From contig JABVXV010000072.1 of NCBI GenBank assembly GCA_013365325.1, positions 124,001 to 188,000 on the forward strand: a stretch of 64,000 bases of DNA, in the 5' to 3' direction. How positions within the stretch are numbered: the stretch's first letter is position 1; the number at the start of each line of letters is the position of its first letter. Under the pieces are notes generated by a model. That model made no database searches. It was given only the letters and a program-made list of their open reading frames with translations, and was not told where the DNA came from. This document shows positions 1 to 11,317 of the stretch, piece after piece. The position numbers were made by a program, and so were the translations under genes. Source of the DNA: Dipetalonema caudispina. Taxonomy: Eukaryota; Nematoda; Chromadorea; Rhabditida; Onchocercidae.

Positions 1-230
1 TTTTTTTTTTTCTTATCAGTTTTTTGTGCTATTTTTTTCTCCTGTCAAATATTGATAATAGTAAGTAAAAATAATAACAATGAATAATAGTAATAAGTAA
101 CAGCGAAAATAGTAATAAAAATAATTATAGCAACAGTAATAATAGTAGTAATAATGATAATAATAAAAATAATAATAATAATAATAGTAATAATTCAAAT
201 TTTTTTTCTAAACCATAAGGATATCTGTAG
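1..230. repeat. AT-rich intron or flank with degenerate AAT repeat
   Basis: The window opens with a poly-T run followed by degenerate AAT/AATAGT trinucleotide repeat to about position 196. It ends in a short pyrimidine stretch and an acceptor (TCTGTAG at 224-230) that begins the first visible exon. It is most simply the 3' part of an intron of the first gene. The short ORFs here are translations of repeat and are not coding. Confidence 0.6.
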
Positions 231-3200
231 GCTAGATGGCGTAAATTGGGTCTATTGGTAAAATCGGTACAGTATCCGTACAATCGACGAAATTGGCAGC
301 GTATTATTTTAACGAAAAGTGGCGGCAATTCATTACATTTTTCAAATCGAATGCAAAAAATTAAACAACAATTGTTACAACAGCAACAACAACAAGAAGC
401 AAAACGAGTAATTCCTGAAAAGGTTGAAAAACGACCACGTGTGGGTGGAATATTACTTTCAAATGCTAAAATAAAATCAAAATTATTCAACAACGAAGGT
501 TTTCTTTTATTCTTCTTTAGTCCTTTTTTCTTTTGCATCCTTTTTTTCTTTTCTTCCTTTTTGATTTTTTAAAATATTTGTTATAAAGGGAAAAATTAAT
601 TGGTTAAATATTTGGTAGAGTAAAACTGATCAGCTAACTAATAGAATTATAAAAAATTACCACAGATACATTATTATTTTTTCCTTTTTTCTCATTGGCA
701 AATTAGTTAATTAATTAAAACTAATGAAGTAGATTAATAATTTAAACGGTGGATAATGTTTGATTCTTACAGTACTTTTATTAATTCTTGAAATTCTTCA
801 AATTTTTAACAAATTAATTTGATTTGATCAAAGAACCGATTGCAATTTCTTTGTTGGAACAATTTGAAAAATTGAAAGTGATACGGAATTTCATACTACT
901 CATACGACGTTTGTCTTAATTAAATTAGGGTCAACCATATCTTTGTTTATTATCATCACTTCAAATCACGCTGAGAATCAAATTTCTACTAAATTAATGA
1001 TTCAAACAAGGGATGGAAGGATTTTTAGCAATTTTTCGTCTTTTTTTTTTTCAAAATTTTCGTTATGGAGATTCCAATGATATGCAAAGTCTTGGTGAAT
1101 TTCATATAATTTAAAGGCTTATAATATATTTTTTTCAAATTTTTAAAATTTATTAAGAATTTGATAGATTTTGTTACGATAATTTTTAATCGTTTCAAAT
1201 GTTTTTTATTATTCTAGAAATCATTTCGAATATGTAATAGCAATTTCAGTTGATGAATGGCCGAGGGAAATAGTGAAACCAACAACTACCACATTATCAA
1301 CTACTGTAACTGTTACCACTACAGTACCTGTTACCGATTTTCACACCGAAGTTACCCAAAAATTAGCAATCATTGGTACCACTTTTACTACTACTACTAC
1401 TACACCAACTACTATGACAACAACAACTACCACTTCTGCTACCATTTCTTCTACATCATCTTTATTTCCCTCTCCGGTTCTTACATCAAGATCTTTTGAT
1501 TTCGGTAACGCAACAACCATCGAACCGAAATCATTTCCGTTCAGCACATCATCAAACGATTATCATTTCCGGCAAATCACACCAGCGAAGAAATTCAAAT
1601 TTGCGCAGAAATTTCGACGACAACCACGACTTAAAATAAGAAAACCGGGTCTGTTTTCAGCTTTTATATTTCAAGCATTTCGCATTCAAGGAAAACTACT
1701 AGTCATAGCTACAAAAAAGCTAAAATTTAATTTCGATCAAAATTCCATAAATTAGTACCTTCTACAATTTGTGCAAGAGTAAAAACATATGAATAAATAA
1801 ATTATTTCGTATGATAAATATATATGTGTGTGTGTAAATATGATAAATATGTTAACAACATATTTATTTCAGATGCAACAAATTGTATTATCATTTTTGC
1901 AATATAGGCTATTATCGTACAAGCCATCTATTTTATCCGTTTTTAAATTTTACAAAAAATTTAATAAAAGTTGAAAGTTGGAGACTTAATAAAAAATTGA
2001 AACATGTACCAAGAAGGTAACAAAAATCTTTATTATATGTATATATGCTATTGTATAAAATAATGAATACAAAATTTTCATTTTTTATTTTTAAGGCGAG
2101 AAAGGACTTTTAAGAGGTAATCAAACAGCTTCTATTCGAAATCCAATCATTTTGCCACAACTTGAGCCGTTAAATTTGGAAAATGAAATTGAACAAACAA
2201 AATTAGACAATGATGCGAATGGTTAGTTAGTAATAATTTTCTTTTGTTTTTTTTTTTTTTTTTTTGTTCGGAGTTTTGTTCTCTTATTTCAATTTTATCG
2301 GGAATTAATTAAATTGACAATCGAATTTATTAATCCACAAGATTAAACTATAATAGATGATATTTTGGTCAAAATCGTTATCCAACACATAAACTTCTTT
2401 CAGTAAACGTACTTAAAGATAGCGAGAAAAAGAGGTCAAAGGATTAGGAAATAAGAACGGTTCAATGAGAAGAGGTAGCATAAAAGATGATGAGAAGAAA
2501 AGAGAGTAAATGGTAGAAAAGTTTGTGCTAAATTTTTATGAAAGAATAACCTATTTTATTTATTTGTTTAATGTTTCTAACATCAATGTTGCAATAACTG
2601 TATTTCATTACAAAACGGAAATGAGAAAGTAAACAGATACGATAATATATTTATAAGAGGAATTACATCAAAGAAAATATTAATAACAATAGCGTTTTAA
2701 AGAAAGAATAAAAAAGAAAAAAAAAAAAATTGAAACAAACTAATGAAAATCATAGTTTCAGTTCTTCTGTATTATATTGATACATATTGAGGATGAAAAT
2801 TATTGTTGACGTAATTTTTTTTTTACCGCACTTATTTAAAATTTCGAAATTTTAAAAGTAAGCAAACGAAAAATTGAATTTGAAGTGTTTTTTGAAGAGT
2901 ATTTCATATTTTCAATCTTTTTCCCTTCATTTTTTTGTTCACAGATTTTTCAAGTGGTTCGAATAGTAATATTTCGGTGTATCGAGCAGTTTTAATGATT
3001 TTACGACATTAACTGAATTTGATAATTTGAATAAATTGATAGGGTTAATATTAAGAATTAATAAAATTGTAACAAATAATGCAGGATTTGGTAATGGCAA
3101 ATTTCCGATTGATGAATTCGGTTTAATGGAATTTGGTAACGGTAAACCACCACCGGTTGATTTTAGTCAGGCAACTATTAACGTGTTTGGTAGCAACGAT

Positions 3201-5494
3201 CAGAAGCAATCTGCAAATGATCAAAATGGGTTAATTTTTCTTTTCTTTTTTATTTCTCTATTATATAAGGAATTTTATGTTCTATTTTTGGTAATTTTTG
3301 CTGATCTCACAAATCACTTTTCAGAAATTCCCACTCATAAATATCAGAATAGCAGAACATTAATAATTTTTGCATATTCCCGATAATTTTTTGTTCAAAT
3401 TGAAAATTGCTTCCCAAAATTTAAATTTACTATTCAAAAATATTAGTATTTCAGCTTATCAGTAGATGTTGAAACAACAGAAATGAAAACAACGGAAAAA
3501 ATTGCTAGTACGGATTCTCCGATTGAAATATCAACGATGGTATCTTCAACACAATCTGTAGAACATTTTGGCACAACATCATCGGTTAATTCACAACCGG
3601 AATTGAAAAATTCCGGGTTGCTTCCTGCTTTACCGCCTTCAGATTTTGACGGTGAATTTGGAACAGGAAAAGGAGTAGCACTATTGGGGGGGTCACCTCA
3701 TGAAGCGCAAAAAGGATTTGGTAATTTTTTCAAGATTATTATTGAAAAAGTGAAAAAAAAAAAGGATTTTATCATAAAAATCTGAAACAGAGTACAATTA
3801 TATAACTGACAGTTACGATAAAAATTTTGATAGATTAATTCAATGAAATTGTAAATTTTTTGCTGCATATGTTGGTGCAATAACAAATCGTTAAGATAAT
3901 GAAATCAAAGAATCGATATTCACCGGTGATTCGGCATTAACACCAAATCGAATTGGTCCAACCGGTGATGGTCTTGGTCCACCAATTCCATCCGGTGCAG
4001 CTATACCACCACCGGTACCAGCAGTTGGAATTGGTGGTGCTGCTGCAGGCATCTTACCTACATTATCAGATCGCTATCTTAAAACACAAAATCCACCCAC
4101 AACGGTTAGTTCCTTTTTTTTTTAATTTGATTAAAAATATCAATATTTTCAATCTTATTGCAAAAAATATTCCATGAAAAATAAAAATGAAGAAGGAAAA
4201 AATTCTTTTCTAAGTAATTTAACTTCTGAAATAAATCAGAAAACTTCTACCACGAACATGATAAAGTAAGATTCAGAAGATCAAATGATTGCATGATTAT
4301 CAACTGAATGAAAATTTTGCTTTAATCACTCTCTATTTTCAGTTATTTTGATTGCTTCTCATTCATTTCATTTGTAAAATTAATGCTAACAGTTAGACCT
4401 CCTTTTGTCATTTTTAATTAAAAAATTCGTTGAATTTTAAATAAACTTCGCGTAATATCATATGGGAAAAATTTTTTTTCCTTTTTGTCACATTGAGAAT
4501 CTCAATCATGCAAAAAAAAAAGTAAAACACATTTTGCCCTTCATTTTCTTCCTTTCTTTTCAAGATTTAAATTTTTTGCTTTCTAATTTTTATTTTGAAA
4601 CCTTAAAATTTCATTTCTTATTTAAAATTCCGCAAATAAATCTAGTTCTTTTACGTTTTTAGATCAAGCCTTCTGCATTATTGAATTTTCTAAGTAAGGC
4701 AGATATTGGCTTCAATCAAGCGATCAATCATTTTGAGCAGGGTACACCGATTGAATCAGCTGCAATTGATATTTTGGAAGTAAATCTTTCATTTCATATT
4801 TTCTTTAAAATTTTTGAAAATTACTACATTTCTTATAAATTATAATTTGATTCGTTTTTTGTGCTTCCTTTCGAGAAGCATAGTTTTTTTATGGCAATCC
4901 AGCATTATCAATTAATTATGCTAATTGGTGATTTAAGAATGCAATGTGCTATACAATGTTTATATAAATATATCATTACAAATAATTATATCAATAATTC
5001 TAAATTGTAGGTTGCATTGGGTAGCGAGAAATTGGACAGTCAGGCTAAACTGCTAGGCCACATCGACCGGACTATTGGTATTGATAATTTACAAAGGTTG
5101 CAACGATGGGTTAATACAGGTGGTGCATTGGATGCTCTCAAAGAACAGGTTAAGTTTTAAAATTTATATTATCGGAATAAATTTAATTAGCGAATTCATT
5201 AGAAATAAAAAACTGATATAGTTTTTAGAAATTTCTGAGATAATGTAATTTTTCTTCGCAAAATACTTTTGATTGGGGATAAAAAGCAAATTGGAAAAAT
5301 ATAAATTTAAAATTAGTTTACAATTTTTTAGAAATATCAAATATATTTCTTCTTCATTTATTTATTACTTATTTATATATTCATTATATTTCTAGCTTCT
5401 AAAATTCGCCAAGAACTACAGTATACCAGAGGATTTGCTTCCTACCGTACCACCACAGTTGCAGTACCTTTTTGCTCCAGGAAGGAAACGGTGA
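231..5494 (+). CDS. Thr-rich, Pro/Gly-rich secreted-type nematode protein, 3' portion
   Basis: Multi-exon gene whose 5' end lies outside the window. Exons that join in phase: 231-498, 1250-1648, 2096-2221, (one unresolved exon about 2945-2990), 3085-3229, 3455-3720, 3911-4104, 4663-4779, 5011-5148, 5396-5494 (TGA). The second exon has a long threonine-rich, mucin-like stretch (roughly 1270-1450), which suggests O-glycosylation. Exons 5-7 have repeated FGNGK/FGTGK-like and Pro-Gly motifs (IPPPVPAVGIGG). The last three exons form a compact, well-conserved-looking domain (NFLSKADIGFNQAINHFEQG, LLGHIDRTIG, LQRLQRW) ending in a basic GRKR tail. I do not recognise a named family. An extracellular matrix or cuticle-associated protein is an inference from composition. 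The exon between 2221 and 3085 could not be placed with consistent phase. Confidence 0.75.
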
Positions 5495-6776
5495 TTAGGG
5501 TCCGGTTACGGTGATCAAGCGGGTACAATGAACTTTTGTTCGATAACAAGCCGACAACTTTTGCTCAGAATCCTCGAAATTGGACTTTTTGTTACCAGAA
5601 GAGGACGAAGTGATACTGTTTGTATATGTATGTGTGTGTATTTGTATGCAATGTGATAGAATGCATTGCAGAAAAGAATTGCATTTTATTGCGAAAATAT
5701 AAATTAGTTCAAAAATTCCAATAATATATTGCAAAAACCATCGTACCTTCATCCCGATGATATAGTAGTAGAAGCATTTTGTTTTGAAGATGTTACCGTA
5801 ACAATCAATCAACGATTTCTCAAATTCTAACCAATACTTACGATACTTATAAATCAATAACAGATGAAATTGATGTTTTCTCAAAGAATAGGATGACTTT
5901 TTGGAGTATATAAAATGCTTCTAATTGTTCCTGCAACCTGAAATCACTTTTGCGAGCTAATCTTTTCTTCCCTTTATTTTTATTAAAGTTAGTGAGACTT
6001 TGCAGTAAACTATCATCCGTAGTATTAGGTATATCAACTAAAAACTTCAGAATTTAGGAAAGAAAAATAGCCAAAATGGCATAGGGAAAAAAGGGCATTA
6101 AGCACTAAACAATTCTTTAAGAAATAAAGACTGAACTGATTTTTGTCGTATTCGTTAATTTCACACAAGATAATGTGTCAAATGGGTCAACCCGTAATTA
6201 ATAATTTTGTCGAAATTTGGTAAAACTAAGGATTGTAAGGAAAAAAGATATGAGGAGCAAAATCATAGTTATTATTCAATTTTACTATTGAAAATATAAG
6301 TGAATGCATTCAAAACAAAATAAAGATATGAGCAAACATATAAATCAATGATTTGAAAGTAATTAAATTGATCGAATACACCGAATTTTACAAATCAAAA
6401 TGCATTAAATAATGAAATGGCAACTTAATTATTCTAAATAGGGTGCGATCTCAACTATGAATGAATGATATATGATAGCCAAATTTATTCCATCCTTGAT
6501 GTCTGCCAACTGTATGTCTATGGTTGCATACTAAGTTAACCTTGAGCCTATCTTTAAACCCTGTTATCATAAAGCTAGTTGTTACTTCCGCCAGGACCTT
6601 CTCTGCCTTTTATTTTCTTTGTTAATCCTTGCATTGTATAGACAACGATTACAGTCAATGAACGTAATATCAACTTAATCTGGCGGAAAAGGACAACCTG
6701 GCGATTACCTAATTTTTTTTGCAACTGACTGCACGATTATTTTATTTCCATGTGTATATATTATATTTTAGCTATG

Positions 6777-6809
<33 letters not shown>

Positions 6810-7051
6810 AACGGTAGTACCTTTTTTCAGGTGCTCTATAATTTAGGTTCGAAATTACTGCATTTTTCTCTAAATTTTAACAAGCTATTAAATTTTTACC
6901 AATCTGTTCCTTTTTTTCATCTACAGTAAATTACACCACCTATGACAAAATAAAAACAAGGTTTATATACACGCAAAACATGAAATAAATGAGTTTTTTA
7001 AAAGTTTTCCTTTTAAAAAACGAAACAAGATAACTGCACCAGTTGAGATCG
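5495..7051. other. Convergent intergenic region
   Basis: Between the 3' ends of the first gene (+) and NAA40 (-). A 129-codon minus-strand ORF at 5495-5884 has no splice sites or protein-like composition and is treated as spurious. Apart from an AT dinucleotide run near 6784-6810, nothing recognisable was seen. Confidence 0.6.
6784..6810. repeat. (AT)n dinucleotide repeat
   Basis: About 13 uninterrupted AT units in intergenic DNA. Confidence 0.9.
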
Positions 7052-9126
7052 TCAATCAGATAATGGTTTTGATAAAATCAGATAGTCGCCAGTGTCCGGA
7101 CATGATGAATCAACACTAAAACCATTCTTGTGAAAGAATGCAAGCGAATTTCCATTAAATGCAAATACTGTAGCCATCAATTTATCCATTGACATCCTGA
7201 AATTATCTCGCATTCCAGGTCGTCATAAAACTTGAGTTCAGTAACTAACTGACCAGGTTAAAGTTAATGTTGATTCACCAACACGTAACGGCACATGACA
7301 ATGAAAGGTAATTGAAAATGAAATCTTATATCAGCCAAAAATACGTGGTGTTCGATGTCTTGCTTTTAATGCTATTGAAAAGCTAAGAGTTACTCCCATC
7401 TATCCCAGACAAATGTTGTCAACCAAATATTGCCATCCTCATTTTGTAAGAATGAGAGTCTTTTGAGAGCTGCTGGCCTACTGAGAAGCCTGTGCGCATC
7501 AAGACCTATTATAACGCTAGCATAAATTCAGTTCTAGCAATTCTCTGAAGTTCTGAAAACTTCCATAGTTTTGGATCCAGCATAAACATATCCAACTTTT
7601 AATTTCAGTAATCACTGATTCACTACAGGATTTCCTTTCCTTCCACTAAAAAAAGAGAAAATGCTGAACAACATAAAACGATGAGAATTACTTCTTTCCA
7701 AGACACTCGGCAATTGACAAAAGAGCCGATCCAACACCTTTAACCTGATATTTGCCCTCCACTTGTATCTCATAACTGAAATAAAATTCGAACGCAATAG
7801 GAAATCTCGTCAGAAATAAAAAAATTTTCCATCCAATTCTTGAAAAAAAAAGAACTAACTACCCCTTCCAATTCCAAAACATATGTTTTGCTGTATTTCG
7901 TAACCCTTCATCAGTGACAATGGCACCCCATGATAACATAGCAACCAGTTGATAATGGTATGCGATATGCTTCATAATTCTTGGAACGAATGCTAACATC
8001 CACTAACCAATATAGTACAGCTGAATCGAAATCAATATCAAAACGATAATGCAAATAAGCGATCGGTTTATCATTTTTATTTTTCGCAATGATATATCTG
8101 CAAGTAATACTTCCATCTGAGATGCTGTTTGCAATTAATGAAGAATGATAAAGTCTAAGATAATAATAAAGAATAACGAAGTTTACGATGATAATAAGTT
8201 TTGTCCCATAATCCAATATTTTCCTAGGATATAAGAAAGTTACATTGATTATTTCTCAGGATTACAACAACAAACTTTTCAAATGACTTGGCAATCATAA
8301 AACTATCCCTTGTTCCAATTTAAAAAGCTTTACTTTAATACGAACATTTCTATTCTATGAATTATCCGCTAGATAGCATTCTACAAATACCTCGATGTAG
8401 TTGCTCGAAGTTCTTGCTTTTTGCTCACTTCATCGTATCCCCATTGAGAGATCTGATACATTGTACGCATATTAGCCACAAATAACTGGAAAACCCATTC
8501 AAATTCTTCGTCACTCAAATGTGTTCCCCATGAAAACGTAAAATGAACCTTTTCACTAAAAATTAATTAGTCAACTAATTACGCTCGGGAAAAAAGTGAT
8601 AACTGACAACAAATAACGTAAATTATCTTACCATATATTTTTTTCGAGAATAAATTAAGAGTACTAATCTTAAGAATAATAGCACCAATTATTCTGTGTA
8701 GGGAAGAGAACAAGACTACTATTACTACTACTAGACCTCTTGAGAAAAAAATCTGAAATTAATATATTAAGCGATTTTTTCGTTGAAATCAAATAAAAGT
8801 AAACTATTACTAAACAATTAAAAAAAAGATAGTATTTAATGTACGTAGACATTTTCTTTTTCCAAGCTCTTTTCGAATTTATTTCAAAAAAAGAAAACTA
8901 TCTCCGATTTATCCAATGAGAAAAATATCTGAAAATAACTGCCGCCAGCTTATTCAATGAAGAGGAAATATCTCAAAATGATTAATGTCAACTTATCGAA
9001 CAAAGAAAATGTATCCGAGAATAACCTTGCAATATTTTCAAAACGTGTGGTACCATTGATAGCACTTTCAGTATTGATCAATTTCGTAGCTTTCTTAACT
9101 AATTTCTTTTTTGCAACCGCTTTCAT
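7052..9126 (-). CDS. NAA40: N-alpha-acetyltransferase 40 (NatD) homologue
   Basis: Five exons on the minus strand join in phase: 9126-9026, 8555-8391, 8097-8008, 7775-7692, 7196-7052 (TGA), giving 194 aa (human NAA40 is 237). It is a GNAT-fold enzyme; the family acetylates the N-terminal Ser of histones H4 and H2A. Visible family landmarks: an MRTMYQISQWGYDE segment matching the NAA40 M-x-T-M-Y-E-x-S-E-W-G-W region; Y-I-I-A followed by HYRFD and VLYCYEIQ at about residues 90-123; an acetyl-CoA binding QxxGxG (Q129-V-K-G-V-G134); and ATVF followed by FNGNSLAFFHKNGF near the C terminus, where the family has TVFKHN...FF. The Lys-rich N terminus (KKKLVKKATK) is also family-typical. Start: the ATG lies 1 nt after a TTTTTTCAG acceptor, as expected of a trans-splice site; an upstream in-frame Met lies beyond that acceptor. 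The His/Cys-rich tail of the vertebrate protein is missing. Confidence 0.9.
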
Positions 9127-9139
9127 CCTGAAAAAATAA
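9127..9139 (-). other. Likely trans-splice acceptor of NAA40
   Basis: On the minus strand a pyrimidine tract ending TTTTTTCAG (AG at 9129-9128) sits one base before the NAA40 start codon. With no coding exon needed upstream, this is the standard position of a spliced-leader acceptor in nematodes. Inference: no transcript data. Confidence 0.5.
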
Positions 9140-9575
9140 GCAAAATAACTGAAAGAAAAATTTATTGAGAGATGATCTGATTTCAATCTCCAATTATAAT
9201 CTTGGCCATTAAAACATTTATTTTTGCACTGAAATTGAATTAAGGCTCATCCGAAAATTTTCAGCTATATGAACATGAAACAATTCCACTATCCCGTCAA
9301 TTCCGATTATTGTTCCGGTTAGAATTAGGAGGGAACTGACTACAAATGTCGAAGAGTTTGAACAACAAGAATAAATGGAATAATAATAAGCTATCAGTTA
9401 AGATAGCATAAAAAATGAAGAGACAACAAAGAATGATAAAAAGAAAAAGGATGAAATAGCATACTGTTGATGGTAATCATGAGAAGGATGAGAGTGAAAG
9501 ATTAATTCATATGATTAAAATTTTAAAAAATTATTCAAATGTTGCAGGTAAAATGTTGTGAATTTTCATTCACAG

Positions 9576-9700
9576 ACAATATTGGTACAGGTAATGATCA
9601 AAGATTAACTCAAAATTATCCGGATCAGGAAATTCATTGCTTGCAGCCGGTTTATGCTCAAGGTGCGAAAAGTATTATTCAACAGGAAAAATTAACGATA
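9576..9700 (+). other. Candidate orphan exon
   Basis: After a TTTCATTCACAG acceptor there is an open, protein-like stretch beginning DNIGTGNDQRLTQNYPDQ and continuing to about 9700 before a T-rich run. Composition is hydrophilic and unlike the surrounding AT-rich noise, but the donor is unclear and neither TDRD3 nor NAA40 needs it. It may be an exon of an unrecognised gene, a relic, or chance. Confidence 0.22.
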
Positions 9701-9720
9701 TTGTTATTTTTTTTTTGGTG

Positions 9721-10433
9721 AATTAAATAGAAATGGCGCAATTGGTTCACTAAAAAATTTTCTCACAATTATAATTGTTTAATGGAAATGGAATTTAATT
9801 ACCTTGTAAATTTATCTTCAATTATTTTTGCATATTTTGTTAGTAGACATACAATAGTGTAGCACAGAAAATGTTTAGCAATGAAAATTGTCCATTTTCT
9901 TTTCCGTTCTTCCGTTTATTCAATCATTTAATGCTCTCTTCCGGTCAGGTTAAAGTAATAATCAGTGAACAGATTTTCATATATAATATATGTTTTCGTA
10001 TTCATATTTCAATTTCATCTTATTAGTGCTTTAAAGAACGGTCAGTTTTGTGCTTCTAATATATTAATGCTTTCTTTTTTTTTTTTTTTTGAATTCAAGT
10101 TTTTTGAAATTTTCATTCCGAATATTTGTTAATTTCTTGTTTCATCTCGTCTTTTTTCGTTTCATTTTTGCTAGAAAAAATCGGACAGACAATAATTGCG
10201 TTTTTTTTTTTTACGGTAACGGATTTTTGTAAAGATTTTAAATCGGTCTACCGGTTTTTTTACCCTTACATTTTATCTGTATTTGGTTGTGTATATAAAT
10301 TAGATGATGATAAATCAGATTATTATCCGTATATTGCTCATGTAATGTATTTTTAAGATTAGTAAATCCGGTCAAGTGTAGATTTGCTTAATGGTGTTGT
10401 TTATTTCGTGAATGTTATTACTATTATTATCTC
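9721..10433. other. AT-rich intergenic stretch
   Basis: T-rich DNA upstream of the microsatellite. The 76-codon ORF at 10126-10356 is low-complexity and lacks splice or start context. Nothing else recognised. Confidence 0.5.
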
Positions 10434-10501
10434 TACAGTATTATTATTATTACTATTATTATTAATGTTGCTGTTATTATTATTGCATTACTATAACTGT
10501 T

Positions 10502-10541
<40 letters not shown>

Positions 10542-10584
10542 CTAATTATTATTATTACTATTATTGTTATTATTATTATTATTA

Positions 10585-10651
<67 letters not shown>

Positions 10652-10675
10652 TATTATTACTATTATTATCACTAC

Positions 10676-10768
<93 letters not shown>

Positions 10769-10890
10769 TATTATTATTATTATCATTATTATTATTGTTA
10801 TTACTACTATTACTATTATTATCATTATTATTATTGTTGTTATTATTATTGTTATTATTATTATTATTATTATTATTGTCAGTATTATTA

Positions 10891-10948
<58 letters not shown>

Positions 10949-10998
10949 CGTTGTCATTGTCATTATCATTATTGTTATTGTTATTATTAATTATTACT
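10434..10998. repeat. Long (TTA)n microsatellite
   Basis: About 560 bp of TTA/ATT trinucleotide repeat with scattered single-base variants (TTG, CTA, TCA), located about 320 bp upstream of the TDRD3 start. The large Ile or Leu homopolymer ORFs on both strands are translations of this repeat. Confidence 0.95.
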
Positions 10999-11317
10999 AC
11001 TACTATTATTATTACTCATTATGTGGTGTTGTGTTTGAAATATGTTTGAGAATATTCACGTTAAAAAGTGGTTAATTTAATTCTACTTAGTAGGAAACTT
11101 TTATATCTTTTATGCAAGCTAAATTTCATCACTTTTTGTTCGTGAATTTACATATTCATATCATTTCTAAGCGTAGTTTGCTATGGTATAGAATATTGAA
11201 GTTAATCTTTCAACTGTTTTCTTTATGTATTTATATTTGATTACATATTTAAAACGGGATTTCGTGTGCGTAAGTTTGTATTTTGTGCTAATCGAAATGT
11301 GTATCATTTAGTAATAG

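Noticed and set aside
2948..2965. GGTTCGAAT resembling a tRNA B box
   Set aside because: No A box, acceptor stem or cloverleaf around it; it lies within a probable exon.
5495..5884. 129-codon minus-strand ORF overlapping the 3' end of the first gene
   Set aside because: No domain, no splice context and antisense to 3' UTR; likely chance.
8650..8760. Ser-rich open stretch inside NAA40 intron 1 (minus strand) with acceptor and donor
   Set aside because: Exon 1 and exon 2 join directly in phase; every frame through this segment either stops or breaks the phase.
10433..11049. Long Ile- and Leu-homopolymer ORFs on both strands
   Set aside because: They are direct translations of the TTA microsatellite.
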